This document shows positions 1 to 9,903 of a stretch of 52,342 nucleotides of DNA, piece after piece. A model generated the notes under the pieces. It made no database searches. It had not been told where the DNA came from and was given only the letters and a program-made list of their open reading frames with translations. Numbering within the stretch: the first letter of the stretch is position 1; each line of letters starts with the position of its first letter. The DNA is from Curtobacterium sp. Leaf183 (GTDB taxonomy: Bacteria; Actinomycetota; Actinomycetes; Actinomycetales; Microbacteriaceae), in the NCBI RefSeq assembly GCF_001424385.1, contig NZ_LMPO01000008.1, positions 140,188-192,529 of the forward strand. The letters are read 5' to 3'. The translations under genes were made by a program, and so were the position numbers.

Positions 1-62
1 GGCGCTTTCGGTTGCGCGGGAGCGCAGCAGCGAGCGCGAGCGCCGTCAGGCGCGGCGACCGC
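1..62. other. Non-coding edge of window downstream of ndk
   Basis: Short GC-rich stretch after the ndk stop codon with repeated GAGCGC-like words. No ORF with a plausible start, and no clear terminator hairpin, is seen. The window edge cuts it. Confidence 0.4.
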
Positions 63-482
63 TCAGGCGAACCAGAGGCCGAGCTCGCGCGCGGCGGACT
101 CGGGGCTGTCCGAGCCGTGCACCAGGTTCTGCTGGACCTTGAGGCCCCAGTCGCGGCCGAGGTCACCGCGGATGGTGCCGGGCGCGGCGCCCGTCGGGTC
201 GGTGGTGCCGGCGAGCGAGCGGAAGCCCGCGATCGCCGCGTTGCCGGCGACGCGCACGGCGACGACCGGGCCGGACTGCATGAACTCGACCAGCGGTTCG
301 AAGAACGGCTTGCCCTGGTGCTCCTCGTAGTGCGCGTCGAGCAGGTCGCGCGGCGCGGTCAGCATCTTCAGGTCGACGATCTCGTAGCCCTTGGCCTCGA
401 TCCGGCGCAGGATCTCACCGGTGAGCTGGCGGGCGACGCCGTCGGGCTTGACGAGGACGAGGGTCTCTTCGAAGTCGGACAC
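63..482 (-). CDS. ndk: Nucleoside diphosphate kinase
   Basis: Transfers the gamma phosphate of ATP to nucleoside diphosphates through a phosphohistidine, keeping NTP and dNTP pools balanced in the cytosol. The 139-residue product has the usual family length. It opens with the ETLVLVKPDGV strand and carries the catalytic NLVHGSDSPESA segment (the His in NLVHGSD is the phosphorylated one). The GTG start at 482 is preceded by AGGGAG at suitable spacing; a longer upstream reading has no family similarity. It is the last gene of the ileS-folC-DUF4233-ndk run, 38 bases after the DUF4233 stop. Identity is very secure. Confidence 0.97.
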   Translation of the reverse strand: MSDFEETLVLVKPDGVARQLTGEILRRIEAKGYEIVDLKMLTAPRDLLDAHYEEHQGKPFFEPLVEFMQSGPVVAVRVAGNAAIAGFRSLAGTTDPTGAAPGTIRGDLGRDWGLKVQQNLVHGSDSPESAARELGLWFA

Positions 483-520
483 AGCGGTGCTCCCTGAGGT
501 TCTGGAGGGGTGGATTCGGA

Positions 521-934
521 TCAGTCGCCGGCAGCGGCTCGGCGGGCGGCGTTCTGACGGTCGAGCTGCCCGCCCTTGACGAAGCAGAACACCCACAGCG
601 CCAGGAACACCAGGCCCACCACGACCATGAACGGCTCGATGAAGCCGGTGGCGAGGATGGCCGCCTGCAGCAGCCATCCGAACCCTACACCGGCTCGCGT
701 ACCGGTCAGGCGCGACGCCAGCGCCAGCACGACGATCGCCGCGAGCCCGCCGCCGAAGGCGACACCGGCCGGCAGCGTGTGCTTGCCGAACACGACGAGC
801 ATCGGGAAGAAGAACATGATCGCCTCGAGGACGAGCGTGATCGACAGCAGGCTCTCGCGGGCCCCGCGGTCGCGTCGCGGACGGCGGGTCCGGGGCGTGC
901 GACCCGGACGGGAGGCCCGTGGTCCGTCCGTCAC
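521..934 (-). CDS. DUF4233 family membrane protein
   Basis: Small integral membrane protein of 137 residues. A basic Arg/Pro/Thr-rich N-terminus is followed by about four hydrophobic segments, the first around SLLSITLVLEAIMFFFPMLVV, and a short charged C-terminus. I recognise it as DUF4233, a family that sits between folC and ndk in many actinobacteria; its function is unknown. The GTG start at 934 overlaps the folC stop in a GTGA arrangement, so translational coupling to folC is likely. The constant position between a folate gene and ndk is conserved synteny and does not prove a folate role. Confidence 0.85.
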   Translation of the reverse strand: MTDGPRASRPGRTPRTRRPRRDRGARESLLSITLVLEAIMFFFPMLVVFGKHTLPAGVAFGGGLAAIVVLALASRLTGTRAGVGFGWLLQAAILATGFIEPFMVVVGLVFLALWVFCFVKGGQLDRQNAARRAAAGD

Positions 935-2406
935 TTCGACTCCCCCTCGGTGTGGACCAGGTCCATGACCGCGCCCACCATCACGATGGAGCCGGCGACG
1001 AGCACCATGGCGTCGTCCGCCTCGGCCTCGTCCACCAGGTCGCGCGCTTCCGACAGGGCCTGTGCCAGCGACGGCTCGACGACCACGCGGTCGTTGCCCA
1101 CCTCGTCGACGACGACCCGGGCGAACGTGTCGGCGTCGAGGGCGCGCTCCCCCGGCGGCTGCGTCACGACGAACGTCGCGACGGTGTCCTTCAGCGCTCG
1201 GACGAAGCCCCGGGCGTCCTTGTCGGCGAGGATCCCGACGACACCGACCACGTGTCCGGAGGGGAACGCGACGGGCAGCGCGTCGGCCAACGCCCTGGCG
1301 CCGTGCGGGTTGTGCGCGGCGTCGACGACCACGGTCGGGTCCTGCGCGATGGGCTGCAGCCGACCCGGGCTGGTGGCACCGGCGAGGCCCTCGCTGAGGA
1401 CGTCCTGGTCGAGCGGCTGCGCGCCCCGACCGATGAACGACTCGACCGCGGCGATCGCGACGGCGGCGTTGTGGGCCTGGTGTGCGCCGAACAGCGGCAG
1501 GAACAGGTCGTCGTAGCGACCGGCGACGCCCTGCACGGTGACGAGCTGCCCGCCGACGGCCGGGGTGACGTCGATCAGGCTGAACCCGGTGCCCTCGACG
1601 GCGAGCGACGACTCGGTGAGCTCGGCCGCCCGCTCGAGTTCGGCGAGCGCCTCGGGGACCTGCGCGCTCGACACGACGGCCGACGACGGCTTGATGATCC
1701 CCGACTTGGTGCGGGCGATCTCGGCGACGGTGTTGCCGAGCTGCTTGGCGTGGTCGATCGCGATCGGGGTGAACACCTGCACCTGGCTCTGCACGACGTT
1801 GGTGGAGTCCCACTCGCCGCCCATGCCGACCTCGATCACGGCGACGTCGACGGGCGCCTCGGCGAAGCACGCGAGCGCCAGGACGGTCAGCGCCTCGAAG
1901 AACGTCAGCGGGAGCTCGCCCTTGTCGGTGAGCTCCTTGTCCGTCATGGCCAGGATCGGCGTGATGTCGTCCCAGTTCTCGACGAAGCGGTCCGGTGCGA
2001 TGGGCTGGCCGTCGATGACGATCCGTTCGCGGATCGACACCAGGTGCGGGCTCGTCATGAGCCCGGTCCGCAGCCCGTGCGCGCGGATGATGCTCTCGGT
2101 CATCCGCGCCGTCGAGGTCTTGCCGTTCGTGCCCGTCAGGTGGATCACCGGGTACGCGAGGTGCGGGTCGCCGAGGAGCTCGACGGCGCGACGCGTGGCG
2201 GTCAGGCGGTGCTCGGGCGACTGCTCGCCGATGCGGGCGTAGAGCGCGGCCTCCACCCGCTTGACCTCGGCGTCGTCACCACCGAAGGGCACGGCCTCGA
2301 TCGGGTCGGCATCGGCGGGTGGGCCCACCGGGATCTCGATGCCGTCCGCGGCGGGACCGGCCGCGTCGAAGGGGTCGAACGGGTCGTTGTCGTCACGGTC
2401 GCTCAT
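931..2406 (-). CDS. folC: Bifunctional folylpolyglutamate synthase / dihydrofolate synthase
   Basis: Adds glutamate to dihydropteroate and to folates with ATP, in the cytosol, in the Mur-ligase fold. The 491-residue product has the ATP-binding [14 protein letters not shown] loop around residue 90, the [12 protein letters not shown] signature, [10 protein letters not shown], and the C-terminal domain motif [15 protein letters not shown]. The first 35 residues are acidic and low-complexity, a lineage-specific extension. The ATG start overlaps the ileS stop (ATGA), and its own stop overlaps the next start, so the three genes form one coupled operon under the ileS leader. Confidence 0.95.
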   Translation of the reverse strand: MSDRDDNDPFDPFDAAGPAADGIEIPVGPPADADPIEAVPFGGDDAEVKRVEAALYARIGEQSPEHRLTATRRAVELLGDPHLAYPVIHLTGTNGKTSTARMTESIIRAHGLRTGLMTSPHLVSIRERIVIDGQPIAPDRFVENWDDITPILAMTDKELTDKGELPLTFFEALTVLALACFAEAPVDVAVIEVGMGGEWDSTNVVQSQVQVFTPIAIDHAKQLGNTVAEIARTKSGIIKPSSAVVSSAQVPEALAELERAAELTESSLAVEGTGFSLIDVTPAVGGQLVTVQGVAGRYDDLFLPLFGAHQAHNAAVAIAAVESFIGRGAQPLDQDVLSEGLAGATSPGRLQPIAQDPTVVVDAAHNPHGARALADALPVAFPSGHVVGVVGILADKDARGFVRALKDTVATFVVTQPPGERALDADTFARVVVDEVGNDRVVVEPSLAQALSEARDLVDEAEADDAMVLVAGSIVMVGAVMDLVHTEGESK

Positions 2407-5400
2407 GCGCGTGCCACCTCCACAGTCACCTTGGCTCCGTCGCCGACGGCGGTGCCCTCGTCCTTGCCGAACGTGGTGGGGACCACGTCGACGGTCGTCG
2501 CCAGGGTCTCCCCGGCGATCAGCTCGCGGTGGGTGCGGACCGCGTCCGCGGCACCCTCGTCGGTGCCCAGCGTCAACACGATGCGGTCGCTGACGTCGAG
2601 GTCGGCGTCGCGGCGGGCCTGCTGGACGGCGCGGACGACGTCGCGGGCGAGCCCCTCGGCCTCGAGCTCGGGCGTGGTGTCGGTGTCGAGCACCACGAAG
2701 CCACCCCCGTCGAGGAACGCCACGGCCGTCGACGCGTCGGCCACGGTGAGGTCGAGCGTGTACTCACCCTCGACCAGGTCGATGCCGCCGACGGTCACCC
2801 CGGACTCGGTCGCGACCCAGTCGCCGCGCTTGGCGGCGGGGATGACCTGCTGGACGGCCTTCCCGATGCGCGGACCGGCGGCACGGGCGTTGACGGCGAG
2901 CTTCCGCTCGATGCCGTACTGCGCCAGGGACTCCTCGGCCTGGGGTTCGAGGACGACCCGCTTGACGTTGAGCTCGTCGCGGAGGATGTCCACGAACGGC
3001 TCGACGGCTGCGGTGTCCGGCACGACGAGCGTCAGGGTCGCCAGCGGCAGCCGGACGCGCTTGCCCGTGGCCTTGCGGAGCGCGAGCCCCTTCGAGGCGA
3101 CGTCGCGCACCCGGTCCATCGCGGCGACGAGGGCGTCGTCGGCGGGGAACTCGTCCGCGCTCGGGAAGTCCGTCAGGTGCACGCTCCGCCCGCCGGTCAG
3201 GCCCTTCCAGACCTCTTCCGAGACCAGCGGTGCGAGCGGCGCGGCCACCCGCGCCAGGGTCTCGAGCGCGGTGTACAGGGTGTCGAACGCGGCCCTCGCC
3301 GATTCCGACGACGCCGCGCCGAGCCAGAACTTGTCGCGGGACCGGCGGACGTACCAGTTGGTCAGCACGTCGGCGAAGTCGCGGATGGCCTGGGCTGCCA
3401 GCGGGGTGTCGAGTGCGTCGAGGTGCGTCGTGACGTCGGTGACGAGCAGGCGGGTCTTCGCGAGCAGGTACCGGTCGAGCACGTCGGTCGAGTCCGTGCG
3501 GCGGGACGCCTGGTGGCCCTCGGGCCCGGACGCATTCGCGTACAGCGTGAAGAAGTAGTACGTCGACCAGAACGGCAGCAGGAACTCGCGGACGCCCTGC
3601 CGGATCCCCTCTTCGGTGACGACGAGGTTGCCGCCGCGGATCACCGACGAGGACATCAGGAACCAACGCATCGCATCGGCGCCGTCGCGGTCGAACACCT
3701 CGGAGACGTCCGGGTAGTTCCGGAGCGACTTGGACATCTTCTGTCCGTCGGAGCCGAGCACGATGCCGTGGCTGACCACGTTCGTGAACGCCGGCCGGTC
3801 GAACAGCGCCGTGGACAGCGCGTGCATGACGTAGAACCAGCCGCGGGTCTGCCCGATGTACTCGACGATGAAGTCAGCCGGACTGTGGGTGTCGAACCAC
3901 TCGCGGTTCTCGAACGGGTAGTGCACCTGGGCGTACGGCATCGACCCGGAGTCGAACCAGACGTCGAACACGTCGGAGATGCGGCGCATCGTCGACGCAC
4001 CCGTGGGGTCGTCCGGGTTGGGTCGCGAGAGCTCGTCGATGAAGGGACGGTGCAGGTCGACCTCTCCGTCGGCGTTCACCGGCAGGCGTCCGAAGTCGCG
4101 CTCGATCTCGGCGAGCGAGCCGTACACGTCGGTGCGCGGGTGTTCCGGGTCGTCGGAGACCCACACCGGGATCGGGGTGCCGAAGTACCGGTTGCGTGAC
4201 ACCGACCAGTCGATCGCGTTGCCGACCCACTTGCCGAACTGGCCGTCCTTGACGTTGTCCGGCACCCAGTTGATGTCCTGGTTGAGCTCGCCCATCCGGT
4301 CGCGGAACTCGGTGACCCGGACGAACCAGGACGAGACGGCCTTGTAGATGAGGGGTTTGCGGCAGCGCCAGCAGTGCGGGTAGCTGTGCTCGTACGAGGC
4401 CTGGCGCAGCAGCCGCCCGGCGTCGCGGACGGCCTTGGTCAGCGGCTTGTTGGCATCGGACCACAGCTGCCCGGCGACGAGCGGGAACTGCGACGTGAAC
4501 ACCCCGCCCTCGTCGAGCGAGAGCACGACGGGGATGCCCGCGGCGGCGCAGACCTCTTGGTCGTCGGCGCCGTAGGCCGGGGCCTGGTGCACGATGCCGG
4601 TGCCCTCGCCGGTCTCGACGTAGTCGGCCACCAGGATCTGCCAGGCGTTCTCCATTCCCTCGGCGTCGGCCAGGAAGTCGAACAGGCGCTCGTACTCGAC
4701 GCCGTCGAGTTCAGTCCCGACGAGCGTGCGGGTGACCGCCGCGACGGCGTCGTCCGGCGACGCGTAGCCGAGGTCCTTGGCGTACGCGGCCACGGTGTCC
4801 GCAGCCAGCATGTACGAGACCGAGCCGGCGTCGGCACCGTCAGCCGAACCTCCTGGACCGGCCGGCAGCACCACGTACGCGACCGCAGGGCCGACCGCCA
4901 GGGCGGCGTTCGTCGGCAGCGTCCACGGGGTGGTCGTCCAGGCGAGCGCACGCACGCCGTCGAGCCCGAGCTCCGCAGCGCGCGCGCCCCGCAGCGGGAA
5001 CGAGACCGTGACGGACTGGTCCTGACGCATCTGGTAGACGTCGTCGTCCATGCGCAGCTCGTGGTTGGACAGCGGGGTCTGGTCGTTCCAGCAGTACGGC
5101 AGGACCCGGAAGCCCTCGTACGCCAGCCCCTTGTCCCAGAGCTGCTTCCACGCCCAGAGCACGCTCTCCATGTAGGTGACGTCGAGGGTCTTGTAGTCGT
5201 CCTCGAAGTCGACCCAGCGTGCCTGGCGTGTGACGTACTGCTGCCACTCGTCGGTGTACTGCAGCACCGACTTCTTGGCGGCGGCGTTGAAGACGTCGAC
5301 GCCCATCTCGTCGATCTCGTGCTTCTCGGTGATGCCGAGCTGGCGCATCGCCTCGAGTTCGGCGGGGAGCCCGTGCGTGTCCCAGCCGAAGCGGCGGTGG

Positions 5401-5666
5401 ACCTGCTTGCCGCGCATGGTCTGGTAGCGCGGGAAGACGTCCTTGGCGTAGCCGGTCAGCAGGTGGCCGTAGTGCGGCAGACCGTTGGCGAACGGCGGAC
5501 CGTCGTAGAAGACCCACTCGTCGCAGCCCTGGCGAGCGTCGATCGACGCCTGGAACGTGTCGTCGCCCTTCCAGAAGGCGAGGATCCCCTGCTCGACCGC
5601 GGGGAAGGACGGCGACGGGGTGACGCCGGCAGCGTCGTCTGCATCACGATGAAGTGGGTATCGCAC
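2403..5666 (-). CDS. ileS: Isoleucyl-tRNA synthetase
   Basis: Class I aminoacyl-tRNA synthetase charging tRNA-Ile and editing misactivated valine. The product is 1087 residues, typical of the long actinobacterial/eukaryote-like type. The HIGH-type motif is PHYGH at residues 64-68, and KMSKS is at about 643-647 in [13 protein letters not shown]. The CP1 editing domain is the long insert between them; a C-terminal anticodon-binding domain follows. The GTG start at 5666 was chosen because AGGAG lies 6 bases upstream, right after the T-box leader. Read-through continues into folC, DUF4233 and ndk. Confidence 0.96.
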   Translation of the reverse strand: MRYPLHRDADDAAGVTPSPSFPAVEQGILAFWKGDDTFQASIDARQGCDEWVFYDGPPFANGLPHYGHLLTGYAKDVFPRYQTMRGKQVHRRFGWDTHGLPAELEAMRQLGITEKHEIDEMGVDVFNAAAKKSVLQYTDEWQQYVTRQARWVDFEDDYKTLDVTYMESVLWAWKQLWDKGLAYEGFRVLPYCWNDQTPLSNHELRMDDDVYQMRQDQSVTVSFPLRGARAAELGLDGVRALAWTTTPWTLPTNAALAVGPAVAYVVLPAGPGGSADGADAGSVSYMLAADTVAAYAKDLGYASPDDAVAAVTRTLVGTELDGVEYERLFDFLADAEGMENAWQILVADYVETGEGTGIVHQAPAYGADDQEVCAAAGIPVVLSLDEGGVFTSQFPLVAGQLWSDANKPLTKAVRDAGRLLRQASYEHSYPHCWRCRKPLIYKAVSSWFVRVTEFRDRMGELNQDINWVPDNVKDGQFGKWVGNAIDWSVSRNRYFGTPIPVWVSDDPEHPRTDVYGSLAEIERDFGRLPVNADGEVDLHRPFIDELSRPNPDDPTGASTMRRISDVFDVWFDSGSMPYAQVHYPFENREWFDTHSPADFIVEYIGQTRGWFYVMHALSTALFDRPAFTNVVSHGIVLGSDGQKMSKSLRNYPDVSEVFDRDGADAMRWFLMSSSVIRGGNLVVTEEGIRQGVREFLLPFWSTYYFFTLYANASGPEGHQASRRTDSTDVLDRYLLAKTRLLVTDVTTHLDALDTPLAAQAIRDFADVLTNWYVRRSRDKFWLGAASSESARAAFDTLYTALETLARVAAPLAPLVSEEVWKGLTGGRSVHLTDFPSADEFPADDALVAAMDRVRDVASKGLALRKATGKRVRLPLATLTLVVPDTAAVEPFVDILRDELNVKRVVLEPQAEESLAQYGIERKLAVNARAAGPRIGKAVQQVIPAAKRGDWVATESGVTVGGIDLVEGEYTLDLTVADASTAVAFLDGGGFVVLDTDTTPELEAEGLARDVVRAVQQARRDADLDVSDRIVLTLGTDEGAADAVRTHRELIAGETLATTVDVVPTTFGKDEGTAVGDGAKVTVEVARA

Positions 5667-5671
5667 CGGTT

Positions 5672-5878
5672 GCTCCTGTGGGTTCGGTTGCTCTCCACGA
5701 GGACGGAGCACTGCTCCGCGGTACCACCTCGCTTGCCGCCCCGGGTTGCCGGAGTGACCGCTCGTCGTCGGGGTGGTGACGGTCCCGAACCCGTCCGGTT
5801 CTACTGACGGCCCGTCAAGACGTGCCGCGTTCTTCCGGAGACTCCCCGGTGATGGCCGGATCGACGTCTGTTGGTCCC
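5672..5878 (-). promoter_or_regulatory. ileS T-box riboswitch, ultrashort stem I, translational type
   Basis: The minus-strand leader of ileS contains the T-box core GAGGTGGTACCGCGG (5717-5730 region), whose UGGU can pair with an uncharged tRNA acceptor end. About 100 bases upstream, GGCCATCACCGGGG (5842-5855) presents AUC, an isoleucine specifier, in a very short stem I of the kind known for actinobacterial ileS. Just after the core, GGAGCAGTGCTCC can fold as the antisequestrator. The same TGCTCC can instead pair with GGAGCA at the ribosome-binding site (5671-5676), hiding it. This predicts control of translation initiation, not termination. A TAGACT -10 lies at about 5880-5886. Confidence 0.9.
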
Positions 5879-5908
5879 GAGTCTACCCATCGGGAGCATG
5901 CTGGAGGA

Positions 5909-6937
5909 ATGCCCTCGTCTGAACAGCAGGACCGTCCCGAGTCCTTGCTCACCGTCGTCATCGCCTTCGGCGCGAACCTGCTCGTCGCCATCGCGAAGTC
6001 GATCGCCGCGCTCCTGTCCGGGTCCGCGTCGATGGTGGCCGAGGCAGCGCACTCGTGGGCGGACACCGGCAACGAGGTCTTCCTGCTCATCGCCGAGCGT
6101 CGCGGTGCCAAGAAGCGGGACGTGGCACACCCGCTCGGGTACGGTCGTGAGACCTACATCTGGTCGATGTTCGCCGCGTTCGGTCTGTTCACCGCCGGCG
6201 CGATCGTTTCGATCTACCACGGCATCTCCGAGCTCGGCGAGACCGGACCCGCCGAGGACGTCCTGCTCAACTACATCGTGCTGGCGCTGTCCTTCTGCCT
6301 CGAGGGCACGAGCTTCCTGCAGGCGTACCGGCAGGCGCACGGCGCGGCGACGAAGCGGAAGGTGCCCGTGCTCCGGCACGTGCTGCAGTCCTCGAACCCG
6401 ACCCTGCGCGCCGTCTTCGCCGAGGACGCCGCCGCGCTGGTCGGCCTGGTCATCGCCTTCCTGGGCGTCTTCCTGCACCAGCTCACCGGCCTGGCCGTCT
6501 TCGACGCGATCGGGTCGATCGCGGTCGGCGTGCTGCTGGGCGTCGTCGCGGTCATCCTCATCGACCGCAACCGCCGGTTCCTGGTCGGCGAGAGCACCTC
6601 GCCCGAGCTCGAGAACGCGGTGCTCGTCGAGCTGCTCTCGCGCAAGCAGATCGAGCGCGTGACGTACCTGCACCTGGAGTTCGTCGGCCCGTCGAAGGTC
6701 TACCTGGTCGCCGCCGTCGACCTGACCGGCAACGAGGACGAGTCACATGTGGCGGTCCGACTTCGGGACGTCGAGAAGTCGCTCGAGGACAGCCAGTACA
6801 TCGAGGAAGCGGTGCTGACGCTGAGCTACCCCGACGACACCGCGCTGGTCCCCACCGACGACCACGTCCCCGAAACCGTGCGCGACGGCACGGTCGAGGA
6901 CGTCGCATCCGGCGGCGCCGGGACGCTCCGGGCCTAG
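5909..6937 (+). CDS. Cation diffusion facilitator family transporter
   Basis: Proton-coupled divalent metal exporter of the CDF family in the cytoplasmic membrane; zinc, manganese or iron are usual substrates and the sequence alone does not choose. The product is 342 residues. TM1 is around LLTVVIAFGANLLVAIAKSIAALL, the family signature AEAAHSWADTGNEVFLL (the HSxxD metal site) lies in TM2, and a cytoplasmic C-terminal domain follows residue 220. An in-frame reading extends up to 5822 but runs over the divergent ileS leader, so ATG 5909 is preferred. Its stop overlaps the stop of the next, convergent gene. Confidence 0.88.
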   Translation: MPSSEQQDRPESLLTVVIAFGANLLVAIAKSIAALLSGSASMVAEAAHSWADTGNEVFLLIAERRGAKKRDVAHPLGYGRETYIWSMFAAFGLFTAGAIVSIYHGISELGETGPAEDVLLNYIVLALSFCLEGTSFLQAYRQAHGAATKRKVPVLRHVLQSSNPTLRAVFAEDAAALVGLVIAFLGVFLHQLTGLAVFDAIGSIAVGVLLGVVAVILIDRNRRFLVGESTSPELENAVLVELLSRKQIERVTYLHLEFVGPSKVYLVAAVDLTGNEDESHVAVRLRDVEKSLEDSQYIEEAVLTLSYPDDTALVPTDDHVPETVRDGTVEDVASGGAGTLRA

Positions 6938-7506
6938 CAGTCCGCCTTCGTGAACGTCATGTCGACCTTCTTGCTGGACCCGTCGAACCCGTAGGAGTAC
7001 CGCATCGCGATGTCGCGGTCCAGCAGCTTCTTGGTCTCGGTGGTCGCGCACAGCTGCTGCAGCACGCTGTCGTGCAGGGCGCCCTCGTCGAGCTGCGACG
7101 GGTCCGCCTGCACCGTGTAGCGGTAGTGGATCGTGCCGTCCTCGGCGGACACACCCGTCCACGTGGTGACGGAGTCGACCTGCTTCGGCAGGTCCGACTG
7201 CTCGCGGATCTGCTTGACGCCCTCGTTGACGATGTCCTGCTTGGACTCGCCGAAGGCGGCGTTGAACCCCTGGCGGACGAGCACTGCGACGATGACCGCG
7301 ACGACGATGCCGACCAGGGAGATGAGCACGCGCCGCCCCCGGGGCTGCTGCGGCGGCGGGGACGGCTGGAACGGCGGCTGCCCCGCCGGCTGCTGCTGGT
7401 ACGGCGGCTGTCCGCCCGGCTGGAACGGCGGCTGCTGGTACGGCGGCTGTCCGGCCGGCTGCCCGTTCGGCTGGTTCGGCTGGTTCTGCGCAGGCGTGTC
7501 GGACAT
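6934..7506 (-). CDS. Pro/Gln/Gly-rich single-pass membrane protein, hypothetical
   Basis: 190 residues. Residues 1-70 are built from imperfect repeats of QPPYQQ and PPFQPGGQ, an intrinsically disordered cytoplasmic tail. One membrane helix follows around VLISLVGIVVAVIVAVLV. The extracellular domain of about 100 residues has Cys in QQLCATTE and a C-terminal TKADC that could form a disulfide. The architecture resembles other actinobacterial envelope proteins with proline-rich tails; I assign no function. The TAG stop shares three bases with the stop of the convergent CDF gene (CTAG), leaving no intergenic terminator. Confidence 0.75.
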   Translation of the reverse strand: MSDTPAQNQPNQPNGQPAGQPPYQQPPFQPGGQPPYQQQPAGQPPFQPSPPPQQPRGRRVLISLVGIVVAVIVAVLVRQGFNAAFGESKQDIVNEGVKQIREQSDLPKQVDSVTTWTGVSAEDGTIHYRYTVQADPSQLDEGALHDSVLQQLCATTETKKLLDRDIAMRYSYGFDGSSKKVDMTFTKADC

Positions 7507-7613
7507 GGTCCCCCGGTTCGTCAGCGCCTCCCCCACTGGACGGCGCACCGCGAACCTAGCAGGCACCCCGCGACACCGGGGGGAACCCGCAGTGCGCGGG
7601 GCAGCCCAACGGC

Positions 7614-8222
7614 TCAGCGCGCGTCGAGCCCCGCCACCACCGGGGTCAGCGCCGCCCCGACGTACTCGACGAGCGGCCGTCGCGACACCCCGTCCGTCAC
7701 CCAGACCCCGAACGCGGCGGCCGCCGCCCCGAGCATCGCGCCGGCGACCGTCTGCGGCCACAGCGCCCCGGCGTGCTCCCCGGTCCGCCTGGCCACGAAC
7801 GCCGCGACTGCCGCGTGCTGCGCCGTCACCCGTGCCGCGACGCTGGCGACGAGCTCCTGCCCGATCCCCATCACCTCGGCCTGCGCGATCGCCCACGGAA
7901 CCCGGTCCGGGTCGTGGGCCCGTGCGGCGTCGAGCAGCGCGTCCTCGACCGCACGGACCGCCGAGGACTCGGTCGACCCCGCCAACAGCTGCGGGAGCGC
8001 CCCGACGGCGGCGTCGAGCTCGAGCCACATCACGTCGGACTTCGCCGGGAAGTAGTTGAAGAACGTGGCACGGCTGACACCCGCGCGCACGGCGATCTGG
8101 TCCACCGTGGTGCGTGCGTACCCCTGCTCGAGGAAGAGCTCGGCGGCAGCGTCCGCGAGCACCTCGGCACTCGAGCGGCGCGGCCGTCCCCCGCGGCGGA
8201 TCGGTTCGTCCATGGTCCCCAT
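7614..8222 (-). CDS. TetR family transcriptional regulator
   Basis: 202-residue one-component repressor. The N-terminal TetR_N helix-turn-helix occupies about residues 18-65, with the signature TTVDQIAVRAGVSRATFFNYFPAKSDV; the rest is a helical ligand-binding and dimer domain of no recognisable subfamily. ATG 8213 is an alternative start. It is divergent from the peptide-type ABC importer, with only 23 bases between the two starts, so it very probably regulates both itself and that importer. The inducer is unknown. Confidence 0.88.
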   Translation of the reverse strand: MGTMDEPIRRGGRPRRSSAEVLADAAAELFLEQGYARTTVDQIAVRAGVSRATFFNYFPAKSDVMWLELDAAVGALPQLLAGSTESSAVRAVEDALLDAARAHDPDRVPWAIAQAEVMGIGQELVASVAARVTAQHAAVAAFVARRTGEHAGALWPQTVAGAMLGAAAAAFGVWVTDGVSRRPLVEYVGAALTPVVAGLDAR

Positions 8223-8230
8223 TCAACCGC

Positions 8231-8236
8231 TAGACT
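8231..8236 (+). promoter_or_regulatory. -10 element of the ABC importer operon
   Basis: TAGACT ends 9 bases before the ATG at 8246, leaving room for only a very short or absent 5' leader. No ribosome-binding site is visible, so a leaderless or near-leaderless mRNA is inferred. It overlaps the short TetR/importer divergent region, where a repressor would block it directly. Confidence 0.5.
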
Positions 8237-8245
8237 CGACCAGCC

Positions 8246-9877
8246 ATGATCTTGGACCGAGTACAGAAACGTCGCGCGCGCATCGCCGGCAGCATCACGG
8301 GGGCCACAGCGCTCCTCGTCGCCCTCACCGCCTGCACCGGCGGTGGCACGAGCACCGCCGCCAGCACGCCGGTCTCCGGCGGCACGCTGACCTACGCCTC
8401 GGGCGACGCCGAGCCCACGTGCCTCGACCCGCACGTCGGGGGCAACTACCCGCAGGCGCTGCTCTCGACGCAGTACATCGACGAGCTGGTCGGGCTGGAC
8501 GACGGCAAGCCCACCCCGTCGCTCGCGACCAAGTGGACCACGAGCGACGACGGCACGACCCTCACCTTCACGCTGCGGGACGACGTCACCTTCACCGACG
8601 GCACCCCGTTCGACGCGTCCGCCGTCGTGGCGAACATCGAGCACGTGCAGGACCCGGCGACGGCGTCGAGCACGGGCTACCTTGCGCTCCAGTCGATCGA
8701 CAAGGCGACCGCGACCGACGACCACACCGTCACCCTGTCGCTCAGCCGGCCCGACAGCGCCCTGCTCGAGTCCTTCTCGCAGCCGTGGGTCGGCATGGAG
8801 TCCCCGAAGGCCCTGCAGCGCACCCAGGCCGCCAACTGCGAGTCCCCCGTCGGCACCGGCCCGTTCCGCATCACGGACTGGAAGCACGGCGACCGCGTCA
8901 CCCTCGTCAGGAACACGAAGTACTGGGGAACGACCGAGCCGCGGCTGTCCGGCATCAGTTGGCGGTTCCTGCCCGACTCCACCTCGCGGTACGCCGCCCT
9001 GCAGTCCGGCCAGGTCGACGTCATCGACAACGCCCAGCCCGACCAGCTCAAGGCCGCGTCGTCGAAGGCCGCCATCCGCGACCTCGACGCACCCCGACCC
9101 GGCGCATCCAACCGACTCGAGCTGAACTCCGGCCACGGGGTCTTCCGCGACGAAGCGGTCCGCAAGGCCTTCATCGCCGGCGCCCAGATCGACCCGGGCA
9201 TCCGGTCGCTGTTCCTCGGCACCGCGAAGCGCTCGTACTCGCTGCTGTCGAGCGTCGAGCCATTCGGGTACTCGGACAAGTCGCTGTTCGCGTACAGCCC
9301 GAGCACCGCGAAGCAGCTGCTCGACGACGCCGGCTGGAAGGTCGGCTCCGACGGCATCCGCGTCAAGGACGGCCAGCAGCTCACCGTCACCTTCCCGGTG
9401 TCGACGAACCAGTCGGTTCCGGCCGAGCGCAGCCTGTTCCAGCAGATCCAGGCCTCCGAGGCAGAGGTCGGCATCAAGGTCCAGCTCGAGGAACTCGACC
9501 TGTCCAGCTGGTACGCCGCACTGGCGAAGAACCAGTACGACGTCGTCAGCGCCCCGTACACCAAGGTCGGCGCCGACGTGCTCCGCATCCTGTACGACAG
9601 CGCCAGCATCACGCCGGCACCGTCGGGGTACTTCGCGAACCTGGCGCAGCTCGACGACCCCGAGGTCGACGCCCTGCTGCAGCAGGCCGCCCAGACCGCG
9701 GACCGCTCCGCACGCGGCGACCTGTACCAGCAGGCGCAGCGGCGGATCCTCGAGTCGCGGACCGTGCTGCCGCTCTACGACCAGCAGAACCACTTCCTGT
9801 ACCGCTCGTCCGTCCACGGCATCCGGACCACCGCCGTCTCCACGCCGTGGTTCGGCACGGCGTGGATCGACCGCTGA
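8246..9877 (+). CDS. ABC transporter substrate-binding lipoprotein, family 5 (peptide/opine/nickel type)
   Basis: Extracellular solute receptor of 543 residues, anchored by lipid at Cys30 in the lipobox LTAC after a basic N-terminus and hydrophobic segment. The SBP_bac_5 fold is shown by TYASGDAEPTCLDPHVGGNY near the start, the WTTSDDGTTLTFTLRDDVTFTDG region, and GTGPFRITDWKHGDRVTLVRNTKYWG. Family members bind di- or oligopeptides, nickel chelates, opines or plant saccharides; the ligand here cannot be read. It is the first gene of a four-gene importer operon and is divergent from a TetR gene. Confidence 0.9.
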   Translation: MILDRVQKRRARIAGSITGATALLVALTACTGGGTSTAASTPVSGGTLTYASGDAEPTCLDPHVGGNYPQALLSTQYIDELVGLDDGKPTPSLATKWTTSDDGTTLTFTLRDDVTFTDGTPFDASAVVANIEHVQDPATASSTGYLALQSIDKATATDDHTVTLSLSRPDSALLESFSQPWVGMESPKALQRTQAANCESPVGTGPFRITDWKHGDRVTLVRNTKYWGTTEPRLSGISWRFLPDSTSRYAALQSGQVDVIDNAQPDQLKAASSKAAIRDLDAPRPGASNRLELNSGHGVFRDEAVRKAFIAGAQIDPGIRSLFLGTAKRSYSLLSSVEPFGYSDKSLFAYSPSTAKQLLDDAGWKVGSDGIRVKDGQQLTVTFPVSTNQSVPAERSLFQQIQASEAEVGIKVQLEELDLSSWYAALAKNQYDVVSAPYTKVGADVLRILYDSASITPAPSGYFANLAQLDDPEVDALLQQAAQTADRSARGDLYQQAQRRILESRTVLPLYDQQNHFLYRSSVHGIRTTAVSTPWFGTAWIDR

Positions 9878-9903
9878 CGTCCAGCACGACCAGGAGGCCC
9901 GGT

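Noticed and set aside
5822..5908. Upstream in-frame extension of the cation diffusion facilitator.
   Set aside because: It would run across the ileS T-box and its promoter on the other strand, and the residues are not like CDF N-termini.
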